Assembly: GCA_050011095.1 (NCBI GenBank)
Contig: JBEKJU010000052.1
Span: 1 to 16,468 of the forward strand
Origin: JBEKJU01 sp050011095
GTDB lineage: Bacteria; Desulfobacterota; Syntrophorhabdia; Syntrophorhabdales; WCHB1-27
Direction of reading: 5' to 3'
Length of the DNA stretch: 16,468 nt
Shown here: positions 6,563 to 13,825 of the stretch, piece after piece
How positions within the stretch are numbered: the first letter of the stretch is position 1
Layout: each line of letters begins with the position of its first letter
Position numbers and translations under genes: made by a program
Notes under the pieces: generated by a model
The model's database searches: none
What the model was told of the DNA's origin: nothing
What the model saw: only the letters and a program-made list of their open reading frames with translations

Positions 6563-8110
6563 ATGAAAAGCACGCGTGCCTGTGCATGGCTCGTTGTCTC
6601 GTGGCTGATCGTGGTGTCGCAACCCCTTCTCTGCGCCAGTGTCGCGGCCGCTCCTCCCGCTAGCAACCTCCCTAACAATGTCCATCTCGTCGTGATGGGG
6701 ATCATCCCCGGCGAAAAGATCACCCATCACGAGTGGGGCATCGTCAAACTGGAGGTGGGCGTGGAGGCCGAGCGTCCGACGGCGGCGCCAAAAAGGCCAG
6801 GGTCCGGCCGCGGCCCGCTCAGGATAAAGGTCGGAGAAAAGGACGTCCCCTTCTACCTCATGGGATCGAGGGCGGGTCACGTGGGCGACATGGCCTACCT
6901 CTACAGGACCGTCGGCATCCCCCTTGGCGGCCCCGGTCCCAAAAAGACCATTACCGTCATGCTCGATAACCTCTCCCGGTCCATTTCGGTCGACTACAAC
7001 CCCTCCGGTCAGCTTGACCTCATGGGGCTCTCCGACAATCAGGCGATCTTCGGGAGCAGGGATGTCGTCATAAACTGGCTTGCCTGCTACATCGTCAAGG
7101 ATAGCATAAGGCTTTTCGTGAACGGCAGGGAGGTCGCCCCGGACGCCAGGCCCGTCGAAGAGAGACCCGAGCTTCTGGAGGGGCGTATAAGCGTCGGGCA
7201 GAAGCTCGTCGCCGGGGTGAACACCGTTACGGTGGAAGGAGTGGATATTCAGGGCAGCAGGCGGAAGAGAGAGATTTCCCTTCACTACTATCCCGACAAC
7301 AGGGTACGGCTGGGCGATGCCTTTGTCCTCAATCTCGGCCTCGAAGACGCAAAAAACGGGCCTTTCTATGAGGCGGTCGTGGAGGGCGCGAGTCTTGTGA
7401 AAGAGGAGGATTTCAGCGGGCCGCCGGGGCCCGAGCGGATCGGCGGCCGCCTGCTCGTACCCGAGGGAAAGACCGTCCTTGCCCGGTTCCTGGCGGTCAA
7501 GCCGGGGATGAGCATCATAAGGACGCGGGAAAAGCAGCATGCGATCGATGTGCCCCAGGAGTTTGATAGCGTGCGGGTGATCGTTCCGGGCCCCCCCGCC
7601 GGTATCAGGGCGGGCGAGGTGGAAGGCTCTATCCTCGAAACATACTCGGCCCGCGATCTCTTTACCTGCTCCCTTCCAAGGGGCTGGTACCGGGCGGAGG
7701 ACCTGAAGGGAAACCGCAGGATTTACGGTGTCTCCACGTACAAACCCGTCACGGGTGAAGAACCGGGAGTGAAGCTCTCGATGGAATTCTACTCACCCGA
7801 TAGCCGGCTTGGCCGAGAGACGGCCGAGGAGTTCTGCCGGGGTCTCCTGAAAGGCGCACCCTCCGGCAGAAAGGGCGGGTCCGGACGGATATCCGAACTC
7901 ACGGTGGCGGGGCGGCGGGCGGTCGTGGTTGAGCGGGACGTGCCCGGTGCGCCGGAAGAAACGGCGCCCCAACGCATGCGGGAAAGGTTTGTGGTGATTC
8001 CGGCAGAGGAGGGATTCTACGTCCTGCAGTTCCGGGCGTCTCCCGAGGGCCTGTCACGACACGGCGCCCTCTTCGCGGCTATCATCGACTCCTTCAGGCC
8101 CTTGCGCTGA
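6563..8110 (+). CDS. Exported protein of unknown function with a C-terminal PsbP/DUF1795-like region
   Basis: The gene encodes 515 residues from the ATG at 6563. I preferred this start to the upstream ATG at 6470 because it begins a clear signal peptide: basic MKSTR, a hydrophobic core (about 8-25) and an Ala-rich AxA cleavage region near residue 30. The A-rich GGGGAAAAAAGG tract just upstream can serve as ribosome-binding site. The mature N-terminal part (about 35-345) looks like beta-rich domains and matches nothing I know. The last 156 residues (about 360-515) have the pattern of the PsbP/DUF1795 fold: SLPRGWYRAEDL at the start, repeated beta strands and a final AAIIDSFRP. That resemblance is by eye. 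Probably periplasmic or surface-associated. It diverges from the IclR operon and ends nine bases from the stop of rnr. No lipobox is present. Confidence 0.75.
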   Translation: MKSTRACAWLVVSWLIVVSQPLLCASVAAAPPASNLPNNVHLVVMGIIPGEKITHHEWGIVKLEVGVEAERPTAAPKRPGSGRGPLRIKVGEKDVPFYLMGSRAGHVGDMAYLYRTVGIPLGGPGPKKTITVMLDNLSRSISVDYNPSGQLDLMGLSDNQAIFGSRDVVINWLACYIVKDSIRLFVNGREVAPDARPVEERPELLEGRISVGQKLVAGVNTVTVEGVDIQGSRRKREISLHYYPDNRVRLGDAFVLNLGLEDAKNGPFYEAVVEGASLVKEEDFSGPPGPERIGGRLLVPEGKTVLARFLAVKPGMSIIRTREKQHAIDVPQEFDSVRVIVPGPPAGIRAGEVEGSILETYSARDLFTCSLPRGWYRAEDLKGNRRIYGVSTYKPVTGEEPGVKLSMEFYSPDSRLGRETAEEFCRGLLKGAPSGRKGGSGRISELTVAGRRAVVVERDVPGAPEETAPQRMRERFVVIPAEEGFYVLQFRASPEGLSRHGALFAAIIDSFRPLR

Positions 8111-8119
8111 TACCTTGGC

Positions 8120-10273
8120 CTATCGGTTCCGCCGGGTTCTTCGGGTGACACCCTCCGAGGGGCTTTTCACGAGGGTGAAATGGAGGAGCTTTTTTTCCAC
8201 GTCCGCCATGTCGACCCTGACCTTGACCTGATCCCCGATGCGGAAGACCTTCCTGGTCCTCCTGCCTATCAGGCGGAATTTTTCTTCCTCGAAGGCGTAG
8301 TAGTCGTCGTGGAGGCCCGAGAGAAGGACGATCCCCTCCACGAACACATCGAAAAGCTCCACATAGAAGCCGTAGGACGTGATGTGGGATATAATGCCAT
8401 CGTACACCTGACCGACTCTCTCCTTCATGAAGAGGATCTTGATCCGGTCCTCTGTCTCCCGTTCCGCCTCCATGGCGGCCCGCTCCCTTTCGGACAGGTG
8501 AATCGCCATCCTTTCGAGTTCCTCTTCGCTGTAGAGCGGTTTGCCACGGACCGAATCAGCGATAACCTCCTTTAGGACGCGATGACAGACGAGGTCGGGA
8601 TACCTGCGGATGGGGGAAGTGAAATGGCTGTAGAAGTCAAGGGCAAGGCCGAAATGGCCCTTGTTCAGGGCTGAATATCGTGCCTGTTTCATTGACTTGA
8701 GTAGGATGCGGTTTATCAGGAATTCATGTTCCTTCTGCCGCACGTTCTTCAATATCGACTGGAGGGGAAGTCTGCCTTTCGAATCGGTCTTGTGCGGCAC
8801 CCCCAGGGTGCGGAGAAGCCGCTCGAAATCGGCGAGCTTCTCCCGATCGGGTGATTCGTGGACGCGGTATATGACAGGAGCCTTTTGTTCCGCTATGAAG
8901 CGGGCGACGGCCTCGTTCGCCGCGATCATGAACTCTTCTATGATACTTTGCGAGAAGAGCCGCTCCGATCTCAGGATGTCCTTGATCCCCCCTCCCATGT
9001 CGAGGACCAGCTCCGGCTCGGGCAGGTCGAAATCGAGATTCCCTTTCTCCTCGCGCCGCGCCTTCAGTATGGTTGCAAGCTCGCCCATACGCTCGAGTTG
9101 GGGCAAGAGACCTTTCAACGTCTGTCTGGCCCCCCTCTCTTTTTTCACCATACCATCCTCCACCTGATGGTACGTGAGCCTGCGGACGCTTTTGATGACG
9201 GAGCGGTCGAAGGAGGCCTGGAGGAGACTGCCCTTCCCGTCGTAGCGGAGCCGAACGGTGAGGGTCATCCTGTCCTCGTCGGGATTCAGGCTGCACACGA
9301 CATTCGAAAGCTGTTTCGGGAGCATGGGTATGACGGTGCCGGGGAAGTAGACGCTCGTGCCGCGGGTGTAGGCCTCTCCGTCCAGGAGCGAGGCGCGCTG
9401 CACGTAATGGGAAACATCGGCTATCGATACGTAGAGAAGGAATTCCTTTCCTGTCTTTTCGACGAGGACGGCATCGTCAAAATCCTTTGCGAATTCGCCG
9501 TCGATCGTGACGTGATCCGTATTTCTGAGATCTATCCTGCCCCTTGTCGTGATGTCGAGCCCCGTCTGCTTTGCCTCCTCCTCCACCTTTTTTGGGAAGC
9601 GTGGGGAAAGATGCTGCTTGTGGGCAATGAACTGCGATATCTTCTTTACATCGTCCAGCGCCCTGAACACCTTGACTATCCTGCACTCCGGGTCCCCGCC
9701 GTCGGGAAACCTCGTCACCTTCGCCGCGACCAAGTCCCCATGCCGCACATCGACGGCCCGCGTGCCGGCATCAATGATGAAATGGGCCGATATCCTTTCG
9801 TCGTCGGGGACGAGGAAGAGGAGGTTCTTGTGTTGCTGGATGAAGCCGGTGATATTCTTCGTTCTTCTCTCGGTGACCTTGACGATCCGCCCCTCTCTTC
9901 TGCCTCGTGCCACGTGTTCGATACGTACCACGACCTTGTCGCCGTGGATCGCGTCCTTGATGAAGCGGGAAGGGACGAACACGTCTTTCTCCCCTTCCTT
10001 GTCGGACATCACAAACCCGTTCCCGCTCCTCGTGCACGAGAGTGTGCCCACTTCGAGGTTCATCTCGTCGGGAATGCCGAACCGGTTGTTCCTGAGTCTT
10101 ACCAGCGTGCCTTCCCTCACCATCTCCCGAAGGAGCGCCGTGACTTCCTTCTTGCGGTTCTTCCACGAGTCGACCATGCCTTTCACATCGTTCATCGAAA
10201 GGGGGCGCTCTTCCCTCTTGAAGAGGCGAAGGAGGTCGTTCTTGGTCATCTCGGAAGGCAGCTCTTTTTTCAT
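8120..10273 (-). CDS. rnr: Ribonuclease R (3'-5' exoribonuclease)
   Basis: The gene encodes 717 residues from the ATG at 10273. In order: an N-terminal winged-helix domain (about 10-65), two cold-shock OB domains (about 72-135 and 140-205), the RNB catalytic domain (about 240-570) and an S1 domain (619-703). The four metal-binding aspartates are present as D258, D264, D266 and D267 (DGEFAKDFDD), together with CSLNPDEDR (327-335) and HFTSPIRRYPDLVCHR (550-565). It digests structured RNA from the 3' end in mRNA, rRNA and tmRNA-linked quality control. The basic tail after S1 is short (RRTRRNR), unlike the long lysine-rich tail of E. coli RNase R. The frame is open 47 codons further upstream, but that part is not family-like. 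The ribosome-binding site is weak. It lies 166 bp downstream of patB, with competing hairpins between them. Confidence 0.95.
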   Translation of the reverse strand: MKKELPSEMTKNDLLRLFKREERPLSMNDVKGMVDSWKNRKKEVTALLREMVREGTLVRLRNNRFGIPDEMNLEVGTLSCTRSGNGFVMSDKEGEKDVFVPSRFIKDAIHGDKVVVRIEHVARGRREGRIVKVTERRTKNITGFIQQHKNLLFLVPDDERISAHFIIDAGTRAVDVRHGDLVAAKVTRFPDGGDPECRIVKVFRALDDVKKISQFIAHKQHLSPRFPKKVEEEAKQTGLDITTRGRIDLRNTDHVTIDGEFAKDFDDAVLVEKTGKEFLLYVSIADVSHYVQRASLLDGEAYTRGTSVYFPGTVIPMLPKQLSNVVCSLNPDEDRMTLTVRLRYDGKGSLLQASFDRSVIKSVRRLTYHQVEDGMVKKERGARQTLKGLLPQLERMGELATILKARREEKGNLDFDLPEPELVLDMGGGIKDILRSERLFSQSIIEEFMIAANEAVARFIAEQKAPVIYRVHESPDREKLADFERLLRTLGVPHKTDSKGRLPLQSILKNVRQKEHEFLINRILLKSMKQARYSALNKGHFGLALDFYSHFTSPIRRYPDLVCHRVLKEVIADSVRGKPLYSEEELERMAIHLSERERAAMEAERETEDRIKILFMKERVGQVYDGIISHITSYGFYVELFDVFVEGIVLLSGLHDDYYAFEEEKFRLIGRRTRKVFRIGDQVKVRVDMADVEKKLLHFTLVKSPSEGVTRRTRRNR
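8149..8177. terminator. Inverted repeat in the 3' end of rnr, possible transcript end
   Basis: CACCCTC (8149-8155) and GAGGGTG (8171-8177) are perfect seven-base arms around a 15-base loop. They lie inside the last codons of rnr, just beyond the stop of the convergent exported-protein gene. The two stops are only nine bases apart, so any terminator must overlap coding sequence. There is no T run after the stem, so an intrinsic terminator is uncertain. Confidence 0.25.
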
Positions 10274-10357
10274 AGGTCTTAGTGCAAAAAATACATCGCC
10301 TGTGCGAGAAAAGCAACTGGTACGATCAATTTGCCTTCCCCCACCTGCCTTGCGACC

Positions 10358-10424
10358 GGGGATGGTATAAGCCTCATCCCCCGCCGCGGGGATCGATTGC
10401 GAGACGCGGGGCAAAGATCGCCCC
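10358..10424. promoter_or_regulatory. Competing hairpins between patB and rnr
   Basis: GGGGATG (10358-10364) can pair with CATCCCC (10375-10381), while ATCCCC (10376-10381) can instead pair with GGGGAT (10388-10393); the two structures share one arm and exclude each other. A third hairpin, GGGGC (10408-10412) with GCCCC (10420-10424), lies closer to the patB stop. None is followed by a T run. The arrangement resembles an attenuator or a processing site in a patB-rnr transcript. Confidence 0.4.
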
Positions 10425-10439
10425 TCGGTTCGGCCGGCA

Positions 10440-11627
10440 TCAACCGGGCATGTGGCGCGGCCCGCGCGGCGAGGGATGAGGCCGTTTCAGGGCATCCGCC
10501 ATACGGTTGAGCGCCTCGACCAGGGTAGCCCTGGGGCATCCGAAGTTCAGCCTCACAAAACTCTCCCCACCCTTGCCGTATTCTATCCCGCTGTTGAGGG
10601 CCACCCCTGCCTCCCTCAGAAAATAGCTGAAGGGGTCTCCGGGAATGGCCGCGCCGGCGCAGTCGAGCCAGGCAAGGTACGTTGCCTCGATCTTCGTCAT
10701 CTCTATGCCGGGAAGGTTCTCCCTCACATAGCGCGCGAGGTAGTCCCTGTTGTCTTTGAGATAGGAGAGGACCTGGTCGAGCCACTCCTGTCCATCCCGG
10801 TATGCGGAAAGGGCGGCGGCGAGACCCATGATATTCACATGCGGGATCAGTCCCTGACTGCCCGTCGTCCAGATGCGCCGAAGAGCGGGGTCCTCTATGA
10901 CGGCGAAGGCGCAGCCGAGGCCGGCGAGGTTGTAGGTCTTGCTCGGGGCCATGAGGGTAATGGTCTGACGGGCGACGTCGTTGCCCAGGCTTGCTATCGG
11001 TATGTGACGGTGACCGGGATAGAGGAGGTCGCAGTGGATCTCGTCCGAGCAGATAACGATGTGGTGGCGAAGGCAGATCTCGGCCAGTCTCTCCAGTTCG
11101 CTTTGCGTATAGACCCGGCCGACGGGGTTATGGGGATTGCAGAGGAGAAAAAGCCTGGTGCGCCCCGTGATCGATTTTTCAAAGGCGCCGAAATCGATCT
11201 CATACGTATCATCCTTCCTGACGAGCGGAGGATCGTTGAGAACCCGGCCGTGGGCCGCGGGGTCCGTGATAAAATGGGAATAGACGGGCGGCTGAACGAG
11301 TACGCCGTCTCCCGGCTCCGTGTAGAGCCGAAAAGCGAGATTGAGCCCCGTCACGACACCGGGCAGGAAGATAATGTCCTGCCTGCCGACCCCCCAGCCA
11401 TAGAGCCTCCTCAGGCGCTCCTGGATGATGGTGGGCAAATCTCGGGCCGGCTCGGCGTATCCGAACATGCCCTCGTCGACCCTCCGGTGGAGGGCCTCGA
11501 TTATGGGCTCGGCGGACACGAAATCCATATCCGCCACCCAGAGGGGAATGACGTGGTCGCCATATTTTTGCCACTTCACGCTATCGGTGCCCCTCCGTCC
11601 CACACTCCGGTCGAAATCGTATCTCAT
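10440..11627 (-). CDS. patB: MalY/PatB-type PLP-dependent aminotransferase / cystathionine beta-lyase
   Basis: The gene encodes 395 residues, standard for the family. The N-terminus MRYDFDRSVGRRGTDSVKWQ is characteristic of MalY/PatB, as is PLWVADMDF (28-36). PLP-site features are CNPHNPVGRVYT (163-174), SDEIHCDL (194-201) and the Schiff-base lysine K230 in APSKTYNLAGLG (227-238); R359 in FVRLNFG should bind the substrate carboxylate. These enzymes cleave C-S bonds, for example cystathionine to homocysteine, pyruvate and ammonia; MalY also modulates a maltose regulator, which nothing here suggests. The ATG at 11627 has a GGGAAAGG ribosome-binding site (about 11637-11644). The frame is open 36 codons further upstream without family similarity. 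A small open frame ends four bases before this start. The C-terminal tail after residue 380 is Pro/Arg-rich and probably disordered. Confidence 0.92.
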   Translation of the reverse strand: MRYDFDRSVGRRGTDSVKWQKYGDHVIPLWVADMDFVSAEPIIEALHRRVDEGMFGYAEPARDLPTIIQERLRRLYGWGVGRQDIIFLPGVVTGLNLAFRLYTEPGDGVLVQPPVYSHFITDPAAHGRVLNDPPLVRKDDTYEIDFGAFEKSITGRTRLFLLCNPHNPVGRVYTQSELERLAEICLRHHIVICSDEIHCDLLYPGHRHIPIASLGNDVARQTITLMAPSKTYNLAGLGCAFAVIEDPALRRIWTTGSQGLIPHVNIMGLAAALSAYRDGQEWLDQVLSYLKDNRDYLARYVRENLPGIEMTKIEATYLAWLDCAGAAIPGDPFSYFLREAGVALNSGIEYGKGGESFVRLNFGCPRATLVEALNRMADALKRPHPSPRGPRHMPG

Positions 11628-11631
11628 GGTT

Positions 11632-11790
11632 TCATGCCTTTCCCGTCCGCGCGCCCCGCACGCCATTTGCGTAATGGTGCGCCCGTGACGGGCTTCCAGC
11701 CTCCTGTCCGGCGGGCCGATGTTGCGGCCGCGCAAGGCGCCGGTAGTTCACCCCCAGCAATTCGACTACCTCTGCCACATCGTAAGTCAT
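11632..11790 (-). CDS. Doubtful small ORF just upstream of patB
   Basis: A 52-codon frame from ATG 11790 ends with TGA four bases before the patB start. Its first residues (MTYDVAEVVELLGVNYRRL) look like the helix-turn-helix start of MerR or excisionase-type proteins, but the rest is low-complexity Arg/Pro/Ala/Gly and matches nothing. It could be a translated leader coupled to patB, a frameshifted remnant of a small DNA-binding protein, or chance in GC-rich DNA. The ribosome-binding site is weak. The frame itself is open back to 11874. Confidence 0.25.
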   Translation of the reverse strand: MTYDVAEVVELLGVNYRRLARPQHRPAGQEAGSPSRAHHYANGVRGARTGKA

Positions 11791-11853
11791 CGGCGCATCC
11801 CGCGTCAAGCGCCTCCCGAACGCTATGCCGCCATTTCGTGCCATTCTTTGCCC

Positions 11854-11882
11854 TTGACTCTGATCGGAGGGCATACTATATC
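11854..11882 (+). promoter_or_regulatory. Sigma70-type promoter for the sirtuin gene
   Basis: TTGACT (11854-11859) and TATATC (11877-11882) are separated by 17 bases, matching the consensus at five and four of six positions. The predicted start near 11889 would leave a leader of about 108 bases before the ATG at 11997. Confidence 0.5.
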
Positions 11883-11996
11883 AATTGTGCGGCCCCGACG
11901 CACCTTGCCCGCTCGGGTGCTTTGAGCCGGATGCGGACGAGTGCTAATAGCGCGAGGCGGGCGGGGCAGGCGCGAAAGGCGCCGGGAGGCGGAAAG

Positions 11997-12767
11997 ATGC
12001 GGGAAAAGATCGAAAAGGTGGCCGATTGGATCGTCAATTCGAAGAGCATAGTGGTTTTTGTCGGGGCGGGCATGAGCACGGAGTCGGGCATTCCCGATTT
12101 CAGGAGCCCCGGCGGGGTGTGGGACAAGTATGATCCCGAAGATTTCGAGTTCGACAGGTTTCTTGCCAGTGAAAGATCAAGGGAAACGTACTGGCGGATG
12201 GCGACCGAGATGTACGACTCCATGAAGGATGCGGCGCCCAATGCGGGCCATGTGGCCATCGCCGAGTTGGAAAGGCGGGGCTTGCTCGATTGCCTCATCA
12301 CGCAGAATATCGACGGCCTCCACTTCAAGGCGGGCAATTCACCGGAGAAGGTTCTGGAGTTGCACGGGACAGCCATGCACGTGACGTGCCTGAGCTGCGA
12401 CAGGAGGTACGAACGGGCCGAGGTGCAGGCGCGGATCGCGAAAGGGGAGAAGGCCCCGAGGTGCGACACGTGCGGGGGTTTCCTTAAGCCGGCCACCATC
12501 TCCTTTGGCCAGGCCATGCCGGAACGGGAAACGACAGAGGCATACAGCCGCTCCCAATCATCCGATCTCTTCATCGTGGTCGGTTCATCTCTCGTCGTCC
12601 ATCCCGCCGCATCCATGCCGGTTATCGCGAAGCGGGCCGGGGCGGCGCTGGTCATCGTCAACCGGGATGAGACGGCCTGTGACAATATCGCCGACCTGAT
12701 CATCCGCGACCAGGCTGGTAAGACCATGGCGGCGATCCTCACGCGGGTGAGAGGGCTCATGGCCTGA
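11997..12767 (+). CDS. Sirtuin-family NAD-dependent protein deacylase (CobB/NpdA type)
   Basis: The gene encodes 256 residues. The Rossmann core and the small zinc module are complete. NAD-binding signatures are GAGMSTESGIPDFRS (23-37) and TQNIDGLH (102-109). The catalytic base is H123 in LELHGT. Zinc ligands are C131, C134, C156 and C159. The later NAD contacts are GSSLVVHPAA (196-205) and VNRDE (221-225). It removes acetyl or related acyl groups from lysines, consuming NAD and releasing nicotinamide and O-acyl-ADP-ribose. Acetyl-CoA synthetase is a classic bacterial substrate, but that target is only inferred from the family. The start is set by GGGAGG (11984-11989), seven bases before the ATG. 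The frame is open for 515 codons upstream across patB, a GC-driven artefact. It is apparently a single-gene unit. CobB-like numbering was not aligned, so acyl specificity is left open. Confidence 0.94.
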   Translation: MREKIEKVADWIVNSKSIVVFVGAGMSTESGIPDFRSPGGVWDKYDPEDFEFDRFLASERSRETYWRMATEMYDSMKDAAPNAGHVAIAELERRGLLDCLITQNIDGLHFKAGNSPEKVLELHGTAMHVTCLSCDRRYERAEVQARIAKGEKAPRCDTCGGFLKPATISFGQAMPERETTEAYSRSQSSDLFIVVGSSLVVHPAASMPVIAKRAGAALVIVNRDETACDNIADLIIRDQAGKTMAAILTRVRGLMA

Positions 12768-12902
12768 AAACCCTGGTTAAGAAGTATCTCCTTCGCCTCA
12801 TGCGATAGGGCGGATGAGAGGCGCCTCCCTTCTCCCGAACCGGGTTCGACGCCCCTCATCGGAAATCTCCCCGCGATCCCTGAAAACATGGCTGACCCCC
12901 CC

Positions 12903-12931
12903 TTGCGGGAGTCGCCCTCGATCTATATACT
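12903..12931 (+). promoter_or_regulatory. Sigma70-type promoter for the DUF493 gene
   Basis: TTGCGG (12903-12908) and TATACT (12926-12931) lie 17 bases apart; the -10 box matches at five of six positions. The predicted transcription start is near 12938, about 48 bases before the ATG. Confidence 0.6.
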
Positions 12932-12940
12932 ATTGGCTCC

Positions 12941-12957
12941 AGTCGCATTCTGCGACT
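12941..12957 (+). promoter_or_regulatory. Stem-loop at the 5' end of the DUF493 mRNA
   Basis: AGTCGCA and TGCGACT are perfect seven-base arms around the three-base loop TTC. The hairpin starts within a few bases of the predicted transcription start and ends 16 bases before the ribosome-binding site. It could stabilise the mRNA 5' end, or in DNA form serve as an operator. Confidence 0.5.
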
Positions 12958-12985
12958 CTATCTCACTTCAGGTAAAGGGGAAGCT

Positions 12986-13258
12986 ATGGCTATGGAGGAC
13001 AAGGGTACGCTTTTTCAGTTTCCCTGCCCTTACCCGCTCAAGGTAATGGGGAGGAATAGCAATGAGTTCTATTCCGTGGTAAGCGCGATCGTCGAGAAGC
13101 ATGTGGCCCCTGGCAATGAAATCACCTATTCCAGCCGGACGAGCAGCGGGGAGAAGTATATGTCCATAACGGCGACCTTCCCGGCCGAGAGTCAGGAGCA
13201 ACTCTATGCGCTCTACCGGGAACTGAACGAAAACAAACTGGTCCTGATGACCCTCTGA
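12986..13258 (+). CDS. DUF493 (YbeD-family) protein
   Basis: The gene encodes 90 residues, the normal size of this family. The pattern FPCPYPLKVMGRNSNEFYSVVSAIV, seen at residues 12-36 in two parts (FPCPYPLKVMG and NSNEFYSVV), then YSSRTSSGEKYMSITATF and a closing Leu-rich helix, is typical of DUF493, which folds as an ACT-like alpha/beta domain. The biochemical role is not established. E. coli YbeD sits beside lipoate-synthesis genes, but nothing of that kind is here. The ribosome-binding site AAAGGGG (12974-12980) supports the ATG at 12986. A promoter and 5' stem-loop precede it. It converges on the DUF355 gene, with a strong hairpin between them. Confidence 0.9.
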   Translation: MAMEDKGTLFQFPCPYPLKVMGRNSNEFYSVVSAIVEKHVAPGNEITYSSRTSSGEKYMSITATFPAESQEQLYALYRELNENKLVLMTL

Positions 13259-13293
13259 TACCGCGTCGCTTATTTTCGTCACACTTCTGGTTG

Positions 13294-13324
13294 GGGCATC
13301 GGCACAGGATTCGTGCCGATGCCC
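13294..13324. terminator. Hairpin between convergent genes, likely shared transcript end
   Basis: GGGCATCGGCAC (13294-13305) and GTGCCGATGCCC (13313-13324) form a perfect 12-bp stem with a seven-base loop. It fills the 72-bp gap between the stops of the DUF493 gene and the DUF355 gene. No T run follows on either strand, so it may act as a 3' stabiliser or Rho-assisted end rather than a classical intrinsic terminator. Confidence 0.6.
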
Positions 13325-13330
13325 GATCGC

Positions 13331-13816
13331 TCACAACTTATATTTGAACTTCCTGAGCAGGTCGGTCCGCCAGGCCTTACCCTCCTCGTCCTCGATGCCC
13401 TTCGGCCGAAAGCCGTCTATGACACCCATGATCCCGTTGCCCTGTTCGCTCGACGCCACGACCACCTCCAGGGGGTTTGCCGTCGCGCAGAAGATCGTGC
13501 ACACCTCCTGGCAATCCTTGATCGCATTGAGGACGTTGATGGGAAAGCCTTCCTTCAAAAATATGACGAAGATGTGGCCGCAGGCCAGAGAGCAGGCGGT
13601 GTCCGCCGCCATTTTCTCCAGTTCCCCATCATTGCCCTCGTGGCGCACGAGACAGTGGCCGCTCGCCTCTGAAAAGGCGATACCGAATTTCAGGCTCGGT
13701 GAAGACGCGACGAGCGTCTCGTAGAGGTCGGGCACAGTCTTGATAAAGTGGGACTGTCCGACGATCACATTCATCCCTTCCGGGACATCCACCCGCACGG
13801 TATTAATGGAAATCAT
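13331..13816 (-). CDS. Adenosine-specific kinase family protein (DUF355)
   Basis: The gene encodes 161 residues, the full length of this compact family. Recognisable conserved stretches are VIVGQSHFIKTVPDLYETL (17-35), FGIAFSEASG (44-53), LVRHEGND (56-63), FPINVLNAIK (91-100), CATANPLEVVV (110-120) and GIMGVIDGFRPKGIE (128-142). The family takes its name from a hyperthermophilic archaeal member reported to phosphorylate adenosine; activity of bacterial members is inferred. Start ATG at 13816 has a GAGGA ribosome-binding site (about 13823-13827) that overlaps the stop codon of the integrase gene nine bases upstream. It therefore probably shares a transcript with the integrase, an odd pairing that suggests its original promoter was displaced by an insertion. 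It converges on the DUF493 gene. Confidence 0.9.
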   Translation of the reverse strand: MISINTVRVDVPEGMNVIVGQSHFIKTVPDLYETLVASSPSLKFGIAFSEASGHCLVRHEGNDGELEKMAADTACSLACGHIFVIFLKEGFPINVLNAIKDCQEVCTIFCATANPLEVVVASSEQGNGIMGVIDGFRPKGIEDEEGKAWRTDLLRKFKYKL

Positions 13817-13825
13817 TGATTTTCC

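Larger units (their letters stand above)
11628..11996. other. Divergent intergenic region between patB and the sirtuin gene
   Basis: Besides the doubtful small ORF (11632-11790), this 369-bp region holds the rightward promoter at 11854-11882 and the leader of the sirtuin gene, about 108 bases long and GC-rich with two GGCGG-type tracts. A leftward promoter for patB must also lie here or close by, but I could not pick a good one. No RNA gene or repeat was seen. Confidence 0.5.

Noticed and set aside
6473..7540. 355-codon leftward frame
   Set aside because: Antisense to the exported-protein gene, whose signal peptide and start context are better; composition is typical of a GC-rich shadow frame.
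8858..10282. 474-codon rightward frame
   Set aside because: Antisense to the intact, fully motif-supported rnr gene; the translation resembles no family.
10452..11996. Rightward frame open for 515 codons upstream of the sirtuin gene, opposite patB
   Set aside because: It is the antisense of a clear patB gene in GC-rich DNA, has no family similarity, and the sirtuin start at 11997 has its own ribosome-binding site and promoter.
12836..12856. tRNA-like GGGTTCGAC segment downstream of the sirtuin gene
   Set aside because: Only the T-loop resemblance is present; no acceptor, D or anticodon arms can be drawn around it.
11876..12889. 337-codon leftward frame opposite the sirtuin gene
   Set aside because: Shadow of a conserved gene; no ribosome-binding site or recognisable domain.
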